A DNA stretch of 33,418 bases from Elysia marginata. Its lineage: Eukaryota; Mollusca; Gastropoda; Plakobranchidae. Each line of letters opens with the position of its first letter. Position 1 is the first letter of the stretch. The translations under genes were made by a program, and so were the position numbers. The notes under the pieces were generated by a model. That model saw nothing but the letters and a program-made list of their open reading frames with translations, ran no database searches and was not told the origin of the DNA. The stretch covers positions 282,807 through 316,224 of the forward strand of contig BMAT01002136.1 in assembly GCA_019649035.1 (NCBI GenBank). The letters are read 5' to 3'. Positions 1-11,884 of the stretch are shown one piece after another.

Positions 1-122
1 GTTTAATATTAGTCGTTTTTAAGTAAAGCACAAAGTAGGCAATCAAATAATTGCAACGATTTTTTTTTCGTTTTCTTATATAGGGAGTCAACACCTCTCA
101 CATGTATACAAACTAACAAAAA

Positions 123-402
123 GGTAAACAGTGAGGGGGGCTTAGATAGCTCAGTTGGTAGTGGCTTCGCTCCGTGGCCAAGAGGTCGCGGGTTCGAAAC
201 ACAGCCGAGCACAGTCCGGGCCCCTACTGGTTGGGTCGGTGTCAGTATAATGTGACCGGCTGAGGCTAAGTCATGGTATCCCCGCTAGTCTCTGGGTGGC
301 AGCCCGTAAATTGTCATTGGGACCCAAGCCCTGAGAGCACCTTTGAAGTGGAATTGGGCTTGTAAAAATACCCTTCAATCAATCAATCATGGTAAACAGT
401 GA
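123..402 (+). mobile_element. tRNA-derived SINE with intact target-site duplication
   Basis: A tRNA-like head starts near 136, with an A-box-like TAGCTCAGTTGG (147-158) and a B-box-like GGTTCGAAAC. A unique body follows and the element ends in a short TCAA repeat (about 376-390). The 12-bp sequence GGTAAACAGTGA occurs directly before it (123-134) and directly after it (391-402), a perfect target-site duplication that fixes the ends of the insertion at about 135 to 390. This is a pol III retroposon, not a functional tRNA: the head does not close an acceptor stem. The intact duplication suggests a fairly young insertion. Confidence 0.85.
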
Positions 403-1179
403 AAAAAAAAGCATTTTTATGCAGGTAAAGGTGTTTGGTTAACCTCTTTTTATGATTAGGAAAACTAAATGGATTTTTAGTACGCTTTGAGTAAGATTCC
501 GAAACATTTACCTCAGATACATTAGAAAACAACTAGAATCTCAGAGCATGATTAGGTAAACCTTGGAGACAAAAGTAAACGCTATTCAAGTTATGATCAA
601 AACCAATGACGTTACAAAGGAGATGAAAACATGGAGTTGGTGTAAAAATAATTGGTTCAACATTTCAACGGTCTTTTATACTTTTTCAAGATCGGGTTGA
701 TTATTTTTGTAAGTTTTAAAAGATATAAAGCTGAGAATGAAGGAAACAAGTAAATTTGAAAAGGTACGCGTGTTTTTTTTCTTCAGAAGTTTTTTTTGAA
801 TTATACTGTCATTTGCTGTGGAAAGAAAAGATCGAAGAACAAACGGCCTTTTATTTACTTTTCCACTGGCTTGCAAATAAGGCTTATCTACAAACTCTGT
901 CTGATAGGGACAGACCAATCGTCACTGCAACGCAAAACTTTTGTGCTTGGTCTAGTACTATGGTAACTACAAAAGTGTTATACCTATCTTCTATCGACTT
1001 TTGTTGCAGCTACATGATGAAAATGTACCTTACAAGAATAAAACTGAGAAAGACATAAATCATCGAATGAAAAGAGAGTCAGGATATGTCACAGCAGTTT
1101 CTGGGGTCATATAATTATGATTTTTTTCTTTTCATTTTTTCAAGAACTGTTGTCTATTTTCTCCCTCCTCTCTTCTGAG
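403..1179. other. AT-rich stretch, no supported gene
   Basis: No gene, RNA or clear repeat is seen. A 100-codon open frame on the plus strand (756-1058) has no recognisable domain, no splice context and no family resemblance, so it is not called. Confidence 0.6.
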
Positions 1180-1345
1180 TGGCGTCGTGGTCTAGTTGTA
1201 GACGCTCGGCTTTCCAAGCGAGAGGCCCGAGTTTCCAGCCATACGCTCGGCAGGTCGACGTTTAGTCCTTTAGAAAGGTTATTTACACACATTTCTTTGC
1301 TTCACTTATTCGTTAAAGGAGTACCCGACAATAGGCAGTGATAGA
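1180..1345 (+). mobile_element. Degenerate tRNA-derived SINE
   Basis: A tRNA-like head near 1182-1255 contains TGGTCTAGTTGTAGACGC (A-box region) and an anticodon-arm-like hairpin around GGCTTTCCAAGC. The B box is damaged (GAGTTTCCAGCC instead of GGTTCGANTCC). It differs from the SINEs at 135 and 5932. The 3' end is unclear and no target-site duplication was found. Confidence 0.5.
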
Positions 1346-2599
1346 TCTTGTCAGTATGCTAGAGGGATGCACTCTAAAAACTACTCCTCTTTTAAGTTTT
1401 GAAGGTAATTTGTTTAGTAATGACCTGTCTGGTAAGTCATGTAAAGTGCTCAGGTTGGGCTCTATATAAAAAAAACGCTCCTTTTTACTTTTACTTTTAC
1501 ACAATGCTTCATTTTGGGTCTTAAGCCTATCAACAGTCCATGGAATTTTTTAAAGCAATGAAGTCAATAAAAGCGTGTTTTTTTTTTCTGTTTCTTTTTT
1601 AAATGTTTCAACAGAATAGGCCTACAACGATAGTAATAACAAAGGTACAGGCCAGAGGGAGATAAGCCGTGGCATGTGCCTGCAGTTATAGTTTTGTTAG
1701 TTTTTATTCAATTTTACGTATTTGTAAACATGCCCTATGAAAACCAAAACTAAACATTAAGAAACTTTTTAAAAGAAAATTCGACAAATAAAATGACACT
1801 AAATTTTATTCCTGTTTTCTCCAATGTCTTTTTTTATGCTTTTTCAGTTTATGGTGTACAGGGAATGAGATTTCAACAAGAGTGGCGGAACTTTCCTTGT
1901 GTCTCTCCACTATCTTATGAATACAAATATTACAATCTTTTAAAATTTATGCGACAGATTTATTTTGAAGATAAACTTTTTATTTAGCTCTATAGTTTTT
2001 AAGTTCTAGATGTCAAATCGTTTATAAAAGTAAGAAACTTACCCTACAATCTAGGTCTAGATTACAATAACCACTAGAGTATTTTGGAATGTTGTCTTCT
2101 GGAAAAGGGACGTTACTCTTGTTTTACCTTTTATCTCATTCCCTATATTTTGTTTGAAGCGAATATATCTTAAGTGGAAAGAGTAAATTTCTTACATGTG
2201 TTAAACATCTTTTTCGATGATTTTGAATGTGGCGAGAGTATAATTGCGACGACGAGAAATGACCATTAAAAAATATCAAAAAATAAAATCATCTATACCG
2301 GAGGAAAGAACTCATTTAGTATGAGATTTTGAATGTGGCACACAGTGAAAACAAACAGTTACGTTTCACCTTCATAAAAATGTTTCAGGGGTGATTCAAT
2401 GCATAATTTCAAATTGTAAAAGTTTAATTGTTCGCACAAGACAGTACTACTCTTTCGTATTTCTATTAACCAACATAGATACGATGAAATCATCAATTTA
2501 ATATTAAATTGTTTGGTCATGATACTCCCAAAATAATATCTTGCCATATTATATCTTTACAAAGGCCGAATAGAATTGTTATCCTTTAAAGACTTGAAA
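1346..2599. other. AT-rich stretch, no supported gene
   Basis: Only short open frames without recognisable domains. A 15-base direct repeat (GATTTTGAATGTGGC) occurs near 2220 and 2323. Nothing else is supported. Confidence 0.6.
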
Positions 2600-3870
2600 C
2601 AGTCACAAGAAACAGGAATAAAATAAAAATCATATTCTAAAAGACATCAACTTAAGATCAACATGAATTTGAAACATATTCAAGAGTGACGCATTCTCAG
2701 TCTCATATTGTAAATTATTCCAAGCATTATGAAGTTCTCTGGATAAACCAATTATGTCTAATGTTTAGTTTGTACATACTCGTATAAAAATTGTAGTCAC
2801 CTACTCTAGTAAATACAACGATAGGATACGTAACCAAATCTAATGCTTTTCAATAACCAAATAGGTGAAGAAGAATTATGTGCAACTGAATTCAACCGCC
2901 TCGCATTCTTCTATACTTGATACTCGGCAACTGGGGTTTTTTAAATCTATATGAATACGATATTTTTGAAATTCCTTTTATAAATTTAATTGCTCTTCTT
3001 GAAACATTTTCAATACATAAAAAAGTATTTAAAAAAAATACAATGAAAGTAACTGAGTGATGTGAGATATTTTATTACTGAAGCCATGTTGACATTCGAA
3101 TCCCACTCCAAAAAATCCATGATATTATCTTTAACAATTGATTTCAAATCTTATACAAAATGCGTATTAACCTGATTGACCCTGTAATGATATGTCACTC
3201 CTAATACCTTTTTTAAACCGAAATTACAGTTGTCAACCACTAATAGTCTGGAATTATTACATTTGGTATGAATTCATCGAAGATAACATATAATGGCGAG
3301 AATTTTGCATAATTATGAAACCTCTTTTAAAATCTAGGCAGAAGTAGATCAGGTGTTATGGATTTCGTTACATCTAAATTTCTCAACCTTTGAGTGATAG
3401 CTTATTTGATAATCATGATGTCATTCAAAATAATGATGACCATTGCCATAGTCTTAAAAATTAGGACTAGTCTCTCGTTGATAAATACATCTGCAAAAAA
3501 AGTTATTTAAAATATCTGCCTTCTTTGCAACTGTTTTATGGCCATCATCTTTCAATAAAGTATTTCCAGAATCGCTTAAGCCGTTTTAGATTCATTTGCA
3601 AAATTTGACAGATATTTTGTTTAAATGGTTAACTTCGAGACGTTTTCAATTGTTTCCAATAGCAGTGTATTTTAATAAATTAGTGACTGTTCTACGTTAC
3701 AGATGGTTTTTGAATAATTTGTTTTCATTTTTGATGCAGGCTTTGAAAAGGCATGCGTCGTGTACACTAATAATGCGTGATTTTACCCCAGTTTACAAAT
3801 GATAACTCATCCCTACATTTATCATATTCATCATTGAAATAATCCAAAATGCAGATCCTCAGCTTCAGAA
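2600..3870 (-). mobile_element. Degenerate non-LTR retrotransposon (LINE), reverse transcriptase remnant
   Basis: Read on the minus strand across several frames, the region gives pieces typical of a CR1/Jockey-like LINE reverse transcriptase. In order these are a DILNNFFADVF-like segment (about 3500-3470), a SITPDLLLPRF segment (about 3360-3320, cf. K..GPD), a stretch resembling NYRPV.L..I..KIFE (about 3190-3130), a LPSIKYRRMRG motif (about 2930-2890, typical of the region after the RT palm), and a C-terminal FIQRELHNAWNNL-like segment (about 2740-2700). Many stops and frameshifts show that it is long dead. The endonuclease half was not found, so the copy is 5'-truncated. The LINE clade is not certain; the boundaries are approximate. 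Confidence 0.75.
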
Positions 3871-3988
3871 TATCTTTTATTCTATTTAAGGAAATACAAA
3901 GGAGATTATGATTACATTTGCCCAGTGGAGCTATATCACCTAAACCACCTACCCAAACACCATAGTTACGCTAATCAATTTGTTACTA

Positions 3989-4138
3989 CAGTGGAATTCT
4001 GATAAAGTCAACACCTCAGGGCCGAAAAAATGTGTTGACTTTAACCATTACAAAAAAATACACAACAGGACTGCAAAACAGAGTTGACTTTACGCAAGTG
4101 TTTCCCTTAAAGGTGTTGACTTTAAGTGGGTTCCACTG
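3989..4138. mobile_element. Tigger/pogo-like MITE, 150 bp with TA duplication
   Basis: The element starts CAGTGGAATT and ends with the inverted form GGTTCCACTG. The 28-base terminal inverted repeats match at 23 positions, and TA dinucleotides flank both ends (3987-3988, 4139-4140). TTGACTTT occurs three times on the plus strand and once inverted, so the inner part is built of repeated subterminal motifs. There is no open frame, so any movement needed a transposase in trans. The CAGTGG ends and TA target match the pogo/Tigger group of Tc1/mariner transposons (known family trait); the assignment is inferred. Confidence 0.85.
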
Positions 4139-4140
4139 TA

Positions 4141-5930
4141 TTTTCACCTAGCCTGTGGTGAGTTGGCGAGTTGACCAGCAGCTGCTGTATATTGTAAAAA
4201 GTCGCCGAGGTTCTCCACAAACAAACCATCGGGGTATGTGTAACACGTAAAGTTTCAGTTCATGTTTGGGAAATTGCTAGTAGTACACAGTCAAAATTAT
4301 ATTGATCAATTAATAAATTTTCTTAGACGCAATGATAAAATCTCTTCTAGCTAGGCGATGTTTTTTTTTTTATACGTATTGATTAATTATGCTATTAGTC
4401 ACTTGATTTTAAAACAGCACCAAACATTGTATTATACAGCAGATGCGAAGTAAATGGTGGGGCATTCAAACCATGATAGATATAATAATATTGTCAGCAC
4501 CTTTCCGAGGTCAGCCATTTATAAAAACGTGAATGATCTTGTGTACGCAATTCTTTCTTAGCATCAATAATAGCATTATTTTAGGCATGATTTCAATTAA
4601 GCATATTTTTAGGTCTGTGTTTAAAACTTCTGCCTTCTTGTTTAAAAGAACGTCTATATTAGCGTACAAAACAAGCAATTCTTTCATGTTCACAACTTAA
4701 TTTTCAGTATCACATTTTGCATCTCCAATATGGAATCAAAAGAATCATTTTTAGTTAATTCCAAAGCCGCTGTTCTGTTTGGTACTTCTTCCTTCCACTT
4801 CTATATATTTCCACCGTCAGTGATAGATGACGTCATCAGTGAATAATTTAAATATTTGTCATCAAATGAAAGCAGAAATATATTTCCTTTAAATAATAAA
4901 AGCTAAACATACCTTCAGAAATCAACAGAAACATTTTGGCTTCATTTTGTATTGAGTTATTAGACTCAAAAATGTTATTATCCCGATACCAGCTTGCTGC
5001 CACCTTGAATGTAGTTATTAAGGTAAAAACAACCATTATGGTTAAAAATCAAGAATGAGATTTTTAAAGTTAAAAAAATTGATTTAGACCAAAATGAAGT
5101 ATCTTTTACGTTCATAATGATTTTTCTCTCATTATCCGTTTTCATGGTGTGAAAAGTATATTTTTAGTGACAAATGTAGGTCAAATTGTGTAATATGATG
5201 TGATATAATAAAAAAACATTTCACATAAAAGCCCGTTCATTTGCCATCAAAATGGTATATATGACACTTAGGACTCTCATCAGTTGCACTTGCTAAAAGC
5301 TGCTTTACTAAAAGTAGACTCTTAGATTTTTATTCGACTCCTAATACAGTAAGGAAGGTAGAGAGTTAGGTATGAATTTTAAGTTAAGACAAACTTTCAC
5401 TTTTGATATTATCAACCTTCTTTGTTTGGGTGATCTAGAAAGAAACAAAACCGAGCAAACCCCCATATTTTGCTCTTTTATTTTTAGGCAATTTTACTGT
5501 GTTATTTACGTGTAAAAATTACCATTTGCTTGCAACGTCTACGGTTTGAAAACCATTGCATACCTTACGTATCATGAATCACAGCTATGTGTAGGAAATC
5601 ACATAAAAATACAGATAGATAACAGACAGGGAAACAGATATATAAACAGATAAGTACGTACAATACAAAGAAAGGAAGATAGATATTTTATCGAGGGGGT
5701 GCGCGGATGGAATGGAGTATTGATGTCTCCGTATACGTATGGGACATTATAAGGGACATAACTGTGGAAACATGATGATTTTATGTATTTAATATTGTGT
5801 CCCTTGATATTATATTTAAAAAAAACAGCAACATCAGTCACACACAAACGCGAGTGAAAACTGGCAAATTATATCAAAGTAACATTTTGAGCAATTTCTG
5901 GCCCAACCTCCACCAGAACCCCCCTCCTAC
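4141..5930. other. AT-rich stretch, no supported gene
   Basis: No gene or clear mobile element is seen. Short imperfect GATA-type repeats lie near 5610-5680. Open frames here are short and lack recognisable domains. Confidence 0.6.
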
Positions 5931-5931
5931 T

Positions 5932-6160
5932 GGAGGCAGCTTGGCAGAATGGTTGGTGCGTCGAACTCGAGATCTGGAAGTCGCGGGTTAGATTCCCGAC
6001 CATGCCATGTTGCCATTGCTTTGCAAATGAACCTAACTTTCCCTAGTCCACCCACCTGCAAAATGGGTACACAGCTACAGACAATTCTTGAATTTGTGGT
6101 ATGCGCCTATAAAACCCTGAATATGAGTTATAGGTGGCCTACAAATGTACTGGTCTGCTG
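5932..6160 (+). mobile_element. tRNA-derived SINE, family A copy 1
   Basis: The head GGCAGCTTGGCAGAATGG (A box) and GTCGCGGGTTAGATTCCCGACC (B-box arm) resembles a Leu/Ser-type tRNA. The body contains CTAACTTTCCCTAGTCCACCC and the phrase AATTTGTGGTATGCGCCTA. The same head and body recur at 10293 and 32854, which defines a family. No poly-A tail is present. Confidence 0.85.
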
Positions 6161-6388
6161 GGGGATTGGTGGCGCTGCTATGTGGCGACACAGTTACGCT
6201 GAGTAACGAAGCCAAATTTCCCGAAAAAGATTGTTATATTGTACAAAATTAAATAGAATTCCCCCAGATTCCTCCAGCTAGAAACAATCTGCCAATAAAA
6301 CCAGAGCCCCTATCTAATCAGGTTGTCTCACATCTAAGGAAAAACAGTCTTACGGTTTAGGTCTTAACTCCATTATAATTATTAAGGT

Positions 6389-6560
6389 TTCTCTTCTTCT
6401 TCTTCTTCTTCTTCTTCTTCTTCTTCTTCTTCTTCTTCTTCTTCTTCTTCTTCTTCTTCTTCTTTTCCTTCTTCTTCTTCTTTATTATTATCACTATAAT
6501 AATAAAATCACCATCATCATCACCATTATCATTATTATTAATTATATGATTATGATTTTT
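6389..6560. repeat. TTC microsatellite followed by imperfect ATT/ATC repeat
   Basis: A nearly pure run of about 30 TTC units (6390-6482) is followed by ATT/ATC triplets to about 6560. Read on the minus strand it gives a lysine homopolymer frame, which is an artefact of the repeat. Confidence 0.97.
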
Positions 6561-7319
6561 ATTTATTATCACTATTATTTATGGTTGCTCATTGTCTTTT
6601 TAGGCACGGATATGTTTTGGAAAGTAAATGTGTAAAGTTATGTGTATTGCAAAAAAAATATAATCTATTTACGTTGAGATGATCTCAATGTGGTGGTTTT
6701 CGCAATAGCATTTCAACCCTTGCATATGTAATCTTTTCAAGTTTTTTTATCTTTCATGTATAGGCTTTTGCAGAGGATTCTTTCAAATGTAATATTCTTT
6801 GCGGCTTGAGATATTATAAGCAAAAAATCCTTGAAATAAAAATGAACGTTATCCAAAACAACAACTAAATATTTTACTATTATCAATTTGGAGACTTTGT
6901 CGGAAGACGGCCTGATATTTATTTCTTTAATAAATGTGAAAAATTACAGAATATGCTGCGACAAAGTACAGCAGCTTGTGTGCAACCTTTAATTCCAATG
7001 AACAATTCCATCATCGCCGTGTGCAAATTAATGATCGCAAGTATTAAGCTGAGAGTGTAAAAACCAATTTCCAGCATTAACGCTTGGAGTAAGTTTTTAT
7101 TCTGGATGTAGGAAAGCCTCTTTTGTTACAATAACCAATGCCTCTAGAAATGGTGTATAGTAAGAGATTTAAACGTAAATTACAGAGACTATTTAAACGA
7201 AATAGCTATGATAAGAAGAAGAAGAAAAAAAGCATAGAGTCAGTATAGAGAACAATATGATACAGTCAGGACAGATTTGAAAACCAAAGAACCATGATAG
7301 AAGAGAGAAAGAGTTTGTG
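6561..7319. other. AT-rich stretch, no supported gene
   Basis: Nothing recognisable apart from a short AAG run near 7214. Confidence 0.55.
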
Positions 7320-7905
7320 ATGATGGACACAGTATTTTCAGAAATAAAGTATATACCATACTGCAAGTACTTTATAAAAGAATAAAAAGCTCAAGCTCTA
7401 ATAAAGCACTTGTGAAATCTGTTGTAACATACAACTGTGGTATCTGGGCAATATCACAAGCTGAAGGAGAGAAACTGGATGTATGTCAAAGAAAACAGAT
7501 AAAGCGTGTTGTTGTGATTTCAATATTAGTAAAAATAACAAACGAGGCTCTATATAAGCAGTGCAAGGAACGCCCTCTTTTTTCTGTATATATGTTCTGG
7601 AAAGTAGATAGCTGTTTGGGCACATTCTGCAGTGAGACAAAAAAAATTAATAAAAAAATAATGCTATGGCAGGGTTCTTTGTTACGTAGAGGCAAGTACA
7701 GGGGAGAACCACATACTACCCTGCTAGTGGTCCTAAACAACGATTAGAGAACAGTGCATTTTATATCAAATGCTGTAAAAAGTAGGCACGTAGATAGCTT
7801 GAGGAACATCGCACAGCAAAAGGACCAGTGGAGGGTCCTGTGAATGCGAGAGGCAACAAAGGCGTTGCAGCCAGATGATCATGATTCGTAGTGGCGCTAT
7901 GTCGC
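7320..7905 (+). mobile_element. Degenerate LINE 3' end (C-terminal part of the RT polyprotein)
   Basis: A broken frame reads ALVKSVVTYNCGIWAISQAE (about 7400-7460), then EKLDVCQRKQIKRV, RRGKYRGEPHTTLLVVLNND (about 7688-7746), and after a frameshift SLRNIAQQKDQW (about 7799-7835). This order is the known C-terminal layout of many non-LTR retrotransposon polyproteins: the post-RT thumb with Y.CG.W, the helix K.D...RK..K, a basic GRP-like linker, and a final WR.L helix. The reverse transcriptase core upstream is absent. Stop codons and frameshifts show it is inactive. It is a different copy, and probably a different clade, from the minus-strand LINE at 2600-3870. Confidence 0.75.
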
Positions 7906-8330
7906 GTCATACCATGATAATTAGTACATATTTAAATCATAATGCCAAATCATGAATTTCAAATGGATTGACCAAGAAATATAGATATAAGCATCACAAA
8001 CGACAAAATCACGACCTTTTGCTATTCTCTCAGTAACGGAAAAGGTAATGGCGGCATGGAACTAAAAATGCAGAGAAAGTATGAAAGTGAAGCTGAAAGA
8101 CAAACAGGCGAAACGAATGACGATTTGTCCACTTTAATTTTAATAGGAAGTAAGAATCAAGCGCTAAACTGTCGTTCTGACCTGCAAAAACAACTAACTT
8201 CAAATAGGAAATTTTCCGAAAGGAAAGATGTGCTGTAAATATAATTTTATCGCAGATAAACTGCAAAGGGAGTTAAGCTGTGAAAACGTTTTGAAAAATG
8301 TTGATGTTACAGTTATTTATCTTAGTATTT
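7906..8330. other. No supported gene
   Basis: Overlapping open frames of 60-78 codons exist on both strands but have no recognisable content. Confidence 0.55.
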
Positions 8331-8331
8331 T

Positions 8332-8465
8332 ATGATATTTATTATTATTGTCGTTATTATTACTATTATTTCATTTTTTTATTATTGTTACTATTATTAT
8401 TATTATTTTATTATTTTTATTCTTATTCTTATATTTATTTTTTTATTCTTGTTTTCATTTTTTAT
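8332..8465. repeat. Imperfect ATT microsatellite
   Basis: ATT/TTA/CTT triplet repeat. It produces isoleucine- and leucine-rich spurious frames on the plus strand. Confidence 0.9.
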
Positions 8466-8470
8466 TAAAG

Positions 8471-10292
8471 TTATTTTGTTGTCTTCGTTTTTCTACTCTA
8501 TTACCTTCTTGTTCTTGGATAAATAATTCACTTGCCACCAGGCTGTCGTTCGTTCTTGTTGGTATGAAACTTGTATCTTGCTTTTTTGGCTTTAGTTTTT
8601 TTAATAAACGATGTTTAACCGGGATAATTCAAATGTGCACGTTAGGATAGAAACAAAAACATAGGAAGCTCAGCAGAGATACTAACATACTAAAAAGGAA
8701 TAATGATACCATAAAAAGATGTTTACAAAACTGTAGAAAAATAATACAAAGAAGGACAAATGCTGGAGGTTTTTTATAAGAACTTTTACTGTTCTATAAC
8801 AAATTACAAAATACAAACATTAGTATTATCAAGTATGTAAAGCAGATTGTACTAAAAATATTGCGCTCTACTGAAAAAGAAACTGCATGAGAAAAGGTAT
8901 TAGATGATTTTGTTTTTCTTCGATAAAGAACCATGTACAGAAAGTTATAATGAGGTAAAACTGAACAAAAAATTAGCCCTACAAATAGATGATTTGCATA
9001 ATTATCTGCGCTTCTATTTCATATACCTTGCGCAAGCTTTCATAGTAACCAACTTGTCATAAATATTTATGTATCAATAATGTGTGTACTACCACATTTT
9101 TTTTTTGTTTCAAACGGATCTTGAATATACCCAGTATTAACTTCCACTATTTTAGCGTAGTAGTTTAAAATATTTTCGTTGTGCTTTATCTGATCTTACA
9201 CAGTCACCGTAAATAATACTTTAAAATTTCACCACAAATTGAAAGCGCCATTTCCTAAGCACAAAGCTTACACTGAAAGTAGGCCGGCAGTAAAAGCCTG
9301 TTGCAAATAAAGTGTGAGCTACGTTTGTATGTATTACAGAACTACCGGGGAACGTTCCTAGGACAATGCACAATAATTATTATTTAATGTTCTGGAAATG
9401 TCAGATTAACTTGCTATGGTTATCATTGTTGTGGGGCAGTGGGGCTCAGTTCGGAGGCTCTTCGCTGAGGCTCTACGCTGTACTGCTGATTTATGATTGA
9501 ACTTGAAACAAGAAGTGAAAACCCTCTTAATAGAGACCTTTAGCACACGCACCGTGTCTCACTACGCGTACGTGAAAATCGGGAAAGCAGATTGAGGAAA
9601 CTATAAAAATAATGAAACCAGTTTCTAAAAATAGACCCACAGACGTTCGCGTCATACTCACGCGTTGCTGCGAAAAGTCTGTAATGTTGGGCGGGCGTGT
9701 AAGCAATCTCTGAAAGATTGTACGACTGTGCTCGAGTGACTCGCCGAGCTAACTGCTTATTTAATAGGATATAGTTCATGAGCATTGGCCTGTCGGGAAC
9801 TCATACTATGGTTTTGGACCATATTAAGCGCTCTTTTATGGAGACGCTCTTTTTTTTATAATTTTATGCTCTGGTGTTGGCCGCGTATCATGGCTCCTGT
9901 AACGTGGAGTTTAAAACATTTTATTCGAGTACATATCTCTTAATCATTAATTTTTCTTCTATGCCACGCGCGACGACATTACATTAGATATGCCTTTTCA
10001 TACAGAAATAATTATTGCATTTTCTACACAAAAATATTTAAGACTTTGTTCCACACGGAAGGTAGTGGTAAAACAACAGTGATTTTGTTCAATAAACCAA
10101 AAAAACTGAAACCCTTAAAATCCAATAAAAAAGGAGTTTTTTTCCATAAACGAAGAAGGCAAATAACAATAGTGATGATTAAACTAACAAAAAAAAAACC
10201 CCAATATCAACAACACAAACAGTACTCGCAACAGCGACAATGTCAACAACAACAGCAACAAAGTCCAAGTCATAATTAAAATAATGACTTAA
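8471..10292. other. No supported gene; CpG-richer patch at 9540-9780
   Basis: No exon or mobile element could be supported. The interval 9540-9780 is richer in CpG than its surroundings (ACGCG, TTCGCG, GGCGGGCG, CTCGAG) and holds an 81-codon minus-strand frame without a recognisable domain. Confidence 0.5.
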
Positions 10293-10530
10293 GGAGCAGG
10301 ATGGTTAGCGCGCCGGACTCGTGATCCGGCGATCTCGGGTTCGGTTCCCAAATCATGCCATGTTGCAATTGCCTTGAGAAAGCAATTAACCATAACTTTC
10401 CAAAGTCCACCCACCTGTGAAATGGATACCGAGCTACAGACAATGCTTGAATTTGTGATATGCGCCTAAAACACGCTGCATGTGGGTTTAAAGTGGCTTT
10501 CGAATGTACTGATACTACTGAATGCTCACA
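10293..10530 (+). mobile_element. tRNA-derived SINE, family A copy 2
   Basis: The head has ATGGTTAGCGCGCCGGACTC (A box) and CGGGTTCGGTTCCC (B box). The body has CCATAACTTTCCAAAGTCC and GAATTTGTGATATGCGCCTA, collinear with the copies at 5932 and 32854. This is the best-preserved promoter region of the three. Confidence 0.85.
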
Positions 10531-10689
10531 ATAATCCATACTCGCAACGGCTGCAAGATGTCTTTTACGTTGTGCTAAATTATTCCACTGACGCTTTCTT
10601 TCTTTTAGCTTTTCTCTGTAACTTAGTATTGAGCTAAAGAATGCCAATAATCGAAAGAGTAATAGCCTTGAAAAGAATAACATCAATAT

Positions 10690-11290
10690 CAGTAATGATG
10701 ATAATGTAAATAGTAAAAATAAATGATGATAATCGTAATGAAAGTAATGGTACTAATGATAATAACAATCAATGGTCGGTTATCGTAAATGCTTAGATCC
10801 ATCATAGCTTTTAAATGTGCAACTGTGAGTGGGATAGAAGCCCGTAGCCAGATGCGGTCATACATATGCGGTGACACTATACAGAAAAGCTACTAGATTC
10901 ATACCAGTCTGAATGGCTGCACGCTTCTCAGCAACAAAATTGATAAAAATGATATTGATGATGGGGATGACGATGATGATGATGATGATAATGATGATGA
11001 CGATGAGGATGATACTAATAATTAAAATAATAATAATAATGATAATAATAATAATAATAATTATACTATAATAATAATTATAATAATAATAACAATAATG
11101 TTGGTGACGATAAAGAATAGAACAAATAATAACAGTAATGATAATTATGGGGATATTAATAATAATGATAAGAATATAAAATGATAGTATTAATAAAAAT
11201 ATTATAATTGATAATAAAAATAATAAAAATAATAATAATAATAACAACAACAACAATAAGAAGAAGAAGAAGAAGAACAACAGTAATAAT
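10690..11290. repeat. Long imperfect AAT/GAT/AAG triplet repeat tract
   Basis: About 600 bases dominated by AATAAT, GATGAT and finally AAGAAG units, interrupted at 10765-10935 by non-repetitive sequence. The 140-codon isoleucine-rich minus-strand frame is a repeat artefact. Confidence 0.92.
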
Positions 11291-11884
11291 ATAAATAAAC
11301 TGATAAAAAAACAATTTCAAAGATAATAGAGCTCAAAGAATCTACATCGTCATTCACTCGTTGACTTTTGCATAATGTATTTTACCCTACTTTGGTTTAA
11401 CAGCGATTGCAGAAAAACATAATTTTTAAAATATTATTGTTTGTTTCCATAGTTCAATCTTACCTTAGGCTTAAATATTAAGCAAAAAAAAAATCGGCAT
11501 ATTGTCAAAAAAGCTTTAATACATATTCAACAACAAATTTTAAATGTTACGCATATCCAAGACCAAACGAGCCTTTTAACTGATATGAGTGAATAATAGG
11601 GCGTGCCTTATCAACAATAGTAAAAAAAGGGACAGATTTAGCAACAAGTCATAGAAGTAGGGGAAATTATGGCTATTAAAGATTTTTTTTAACTTGTGTG
11701 GATTGCAATAAGACGATCTTTGCCGACCCAACAAACAACTAATAACACTACCAGTGCGAGCACACTACCCTGAACATTCTATAACGATGCTGGTACCTAG
11801 ATACTTTTACCATACTAGTCACAGCAGTCTCTACTAGCTTTATCTCGGTTATTGGGCGAATTGTGCCGAAATATGGTTGTATCA
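11291..11884. other. 3' flank of gene 1 (probable 3' UTR)
   Basis: No open frame of note. On the minus strand there is no AATAAA close to the stop; an ATTAAA variant lies at 11515-11520, about 365 bases beyond the stop, and could be the poly(A) signal. This is a weak inference. Confidence 0.35.

Noticed and set aside
756..1058. 100-codon plus-strand open frame
   Set aside because: No recognisable domain, no conserved-looking composition, and no splice or promoter context.
4820..4850. Minus-strand CTGATGACGTCATC
   Set aside because: Lacks GAAA and stem III, so it is not a hammerhead.
5265..5295. Minus-strand CTGATGAGAGTCC, a hammerhead-like start
   Set aside because: No GAAA core or cleavage site follows at a suitable distance.
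6357..6572. Lysine homopolymer minus-strand frame
   Set aside because: Produced by the TTC microsatellite.
10858..11280. 140-codon isoleucine-rich minus-strand frame
   Set aside because: Produced by an AAT/GAT triplet repeat.
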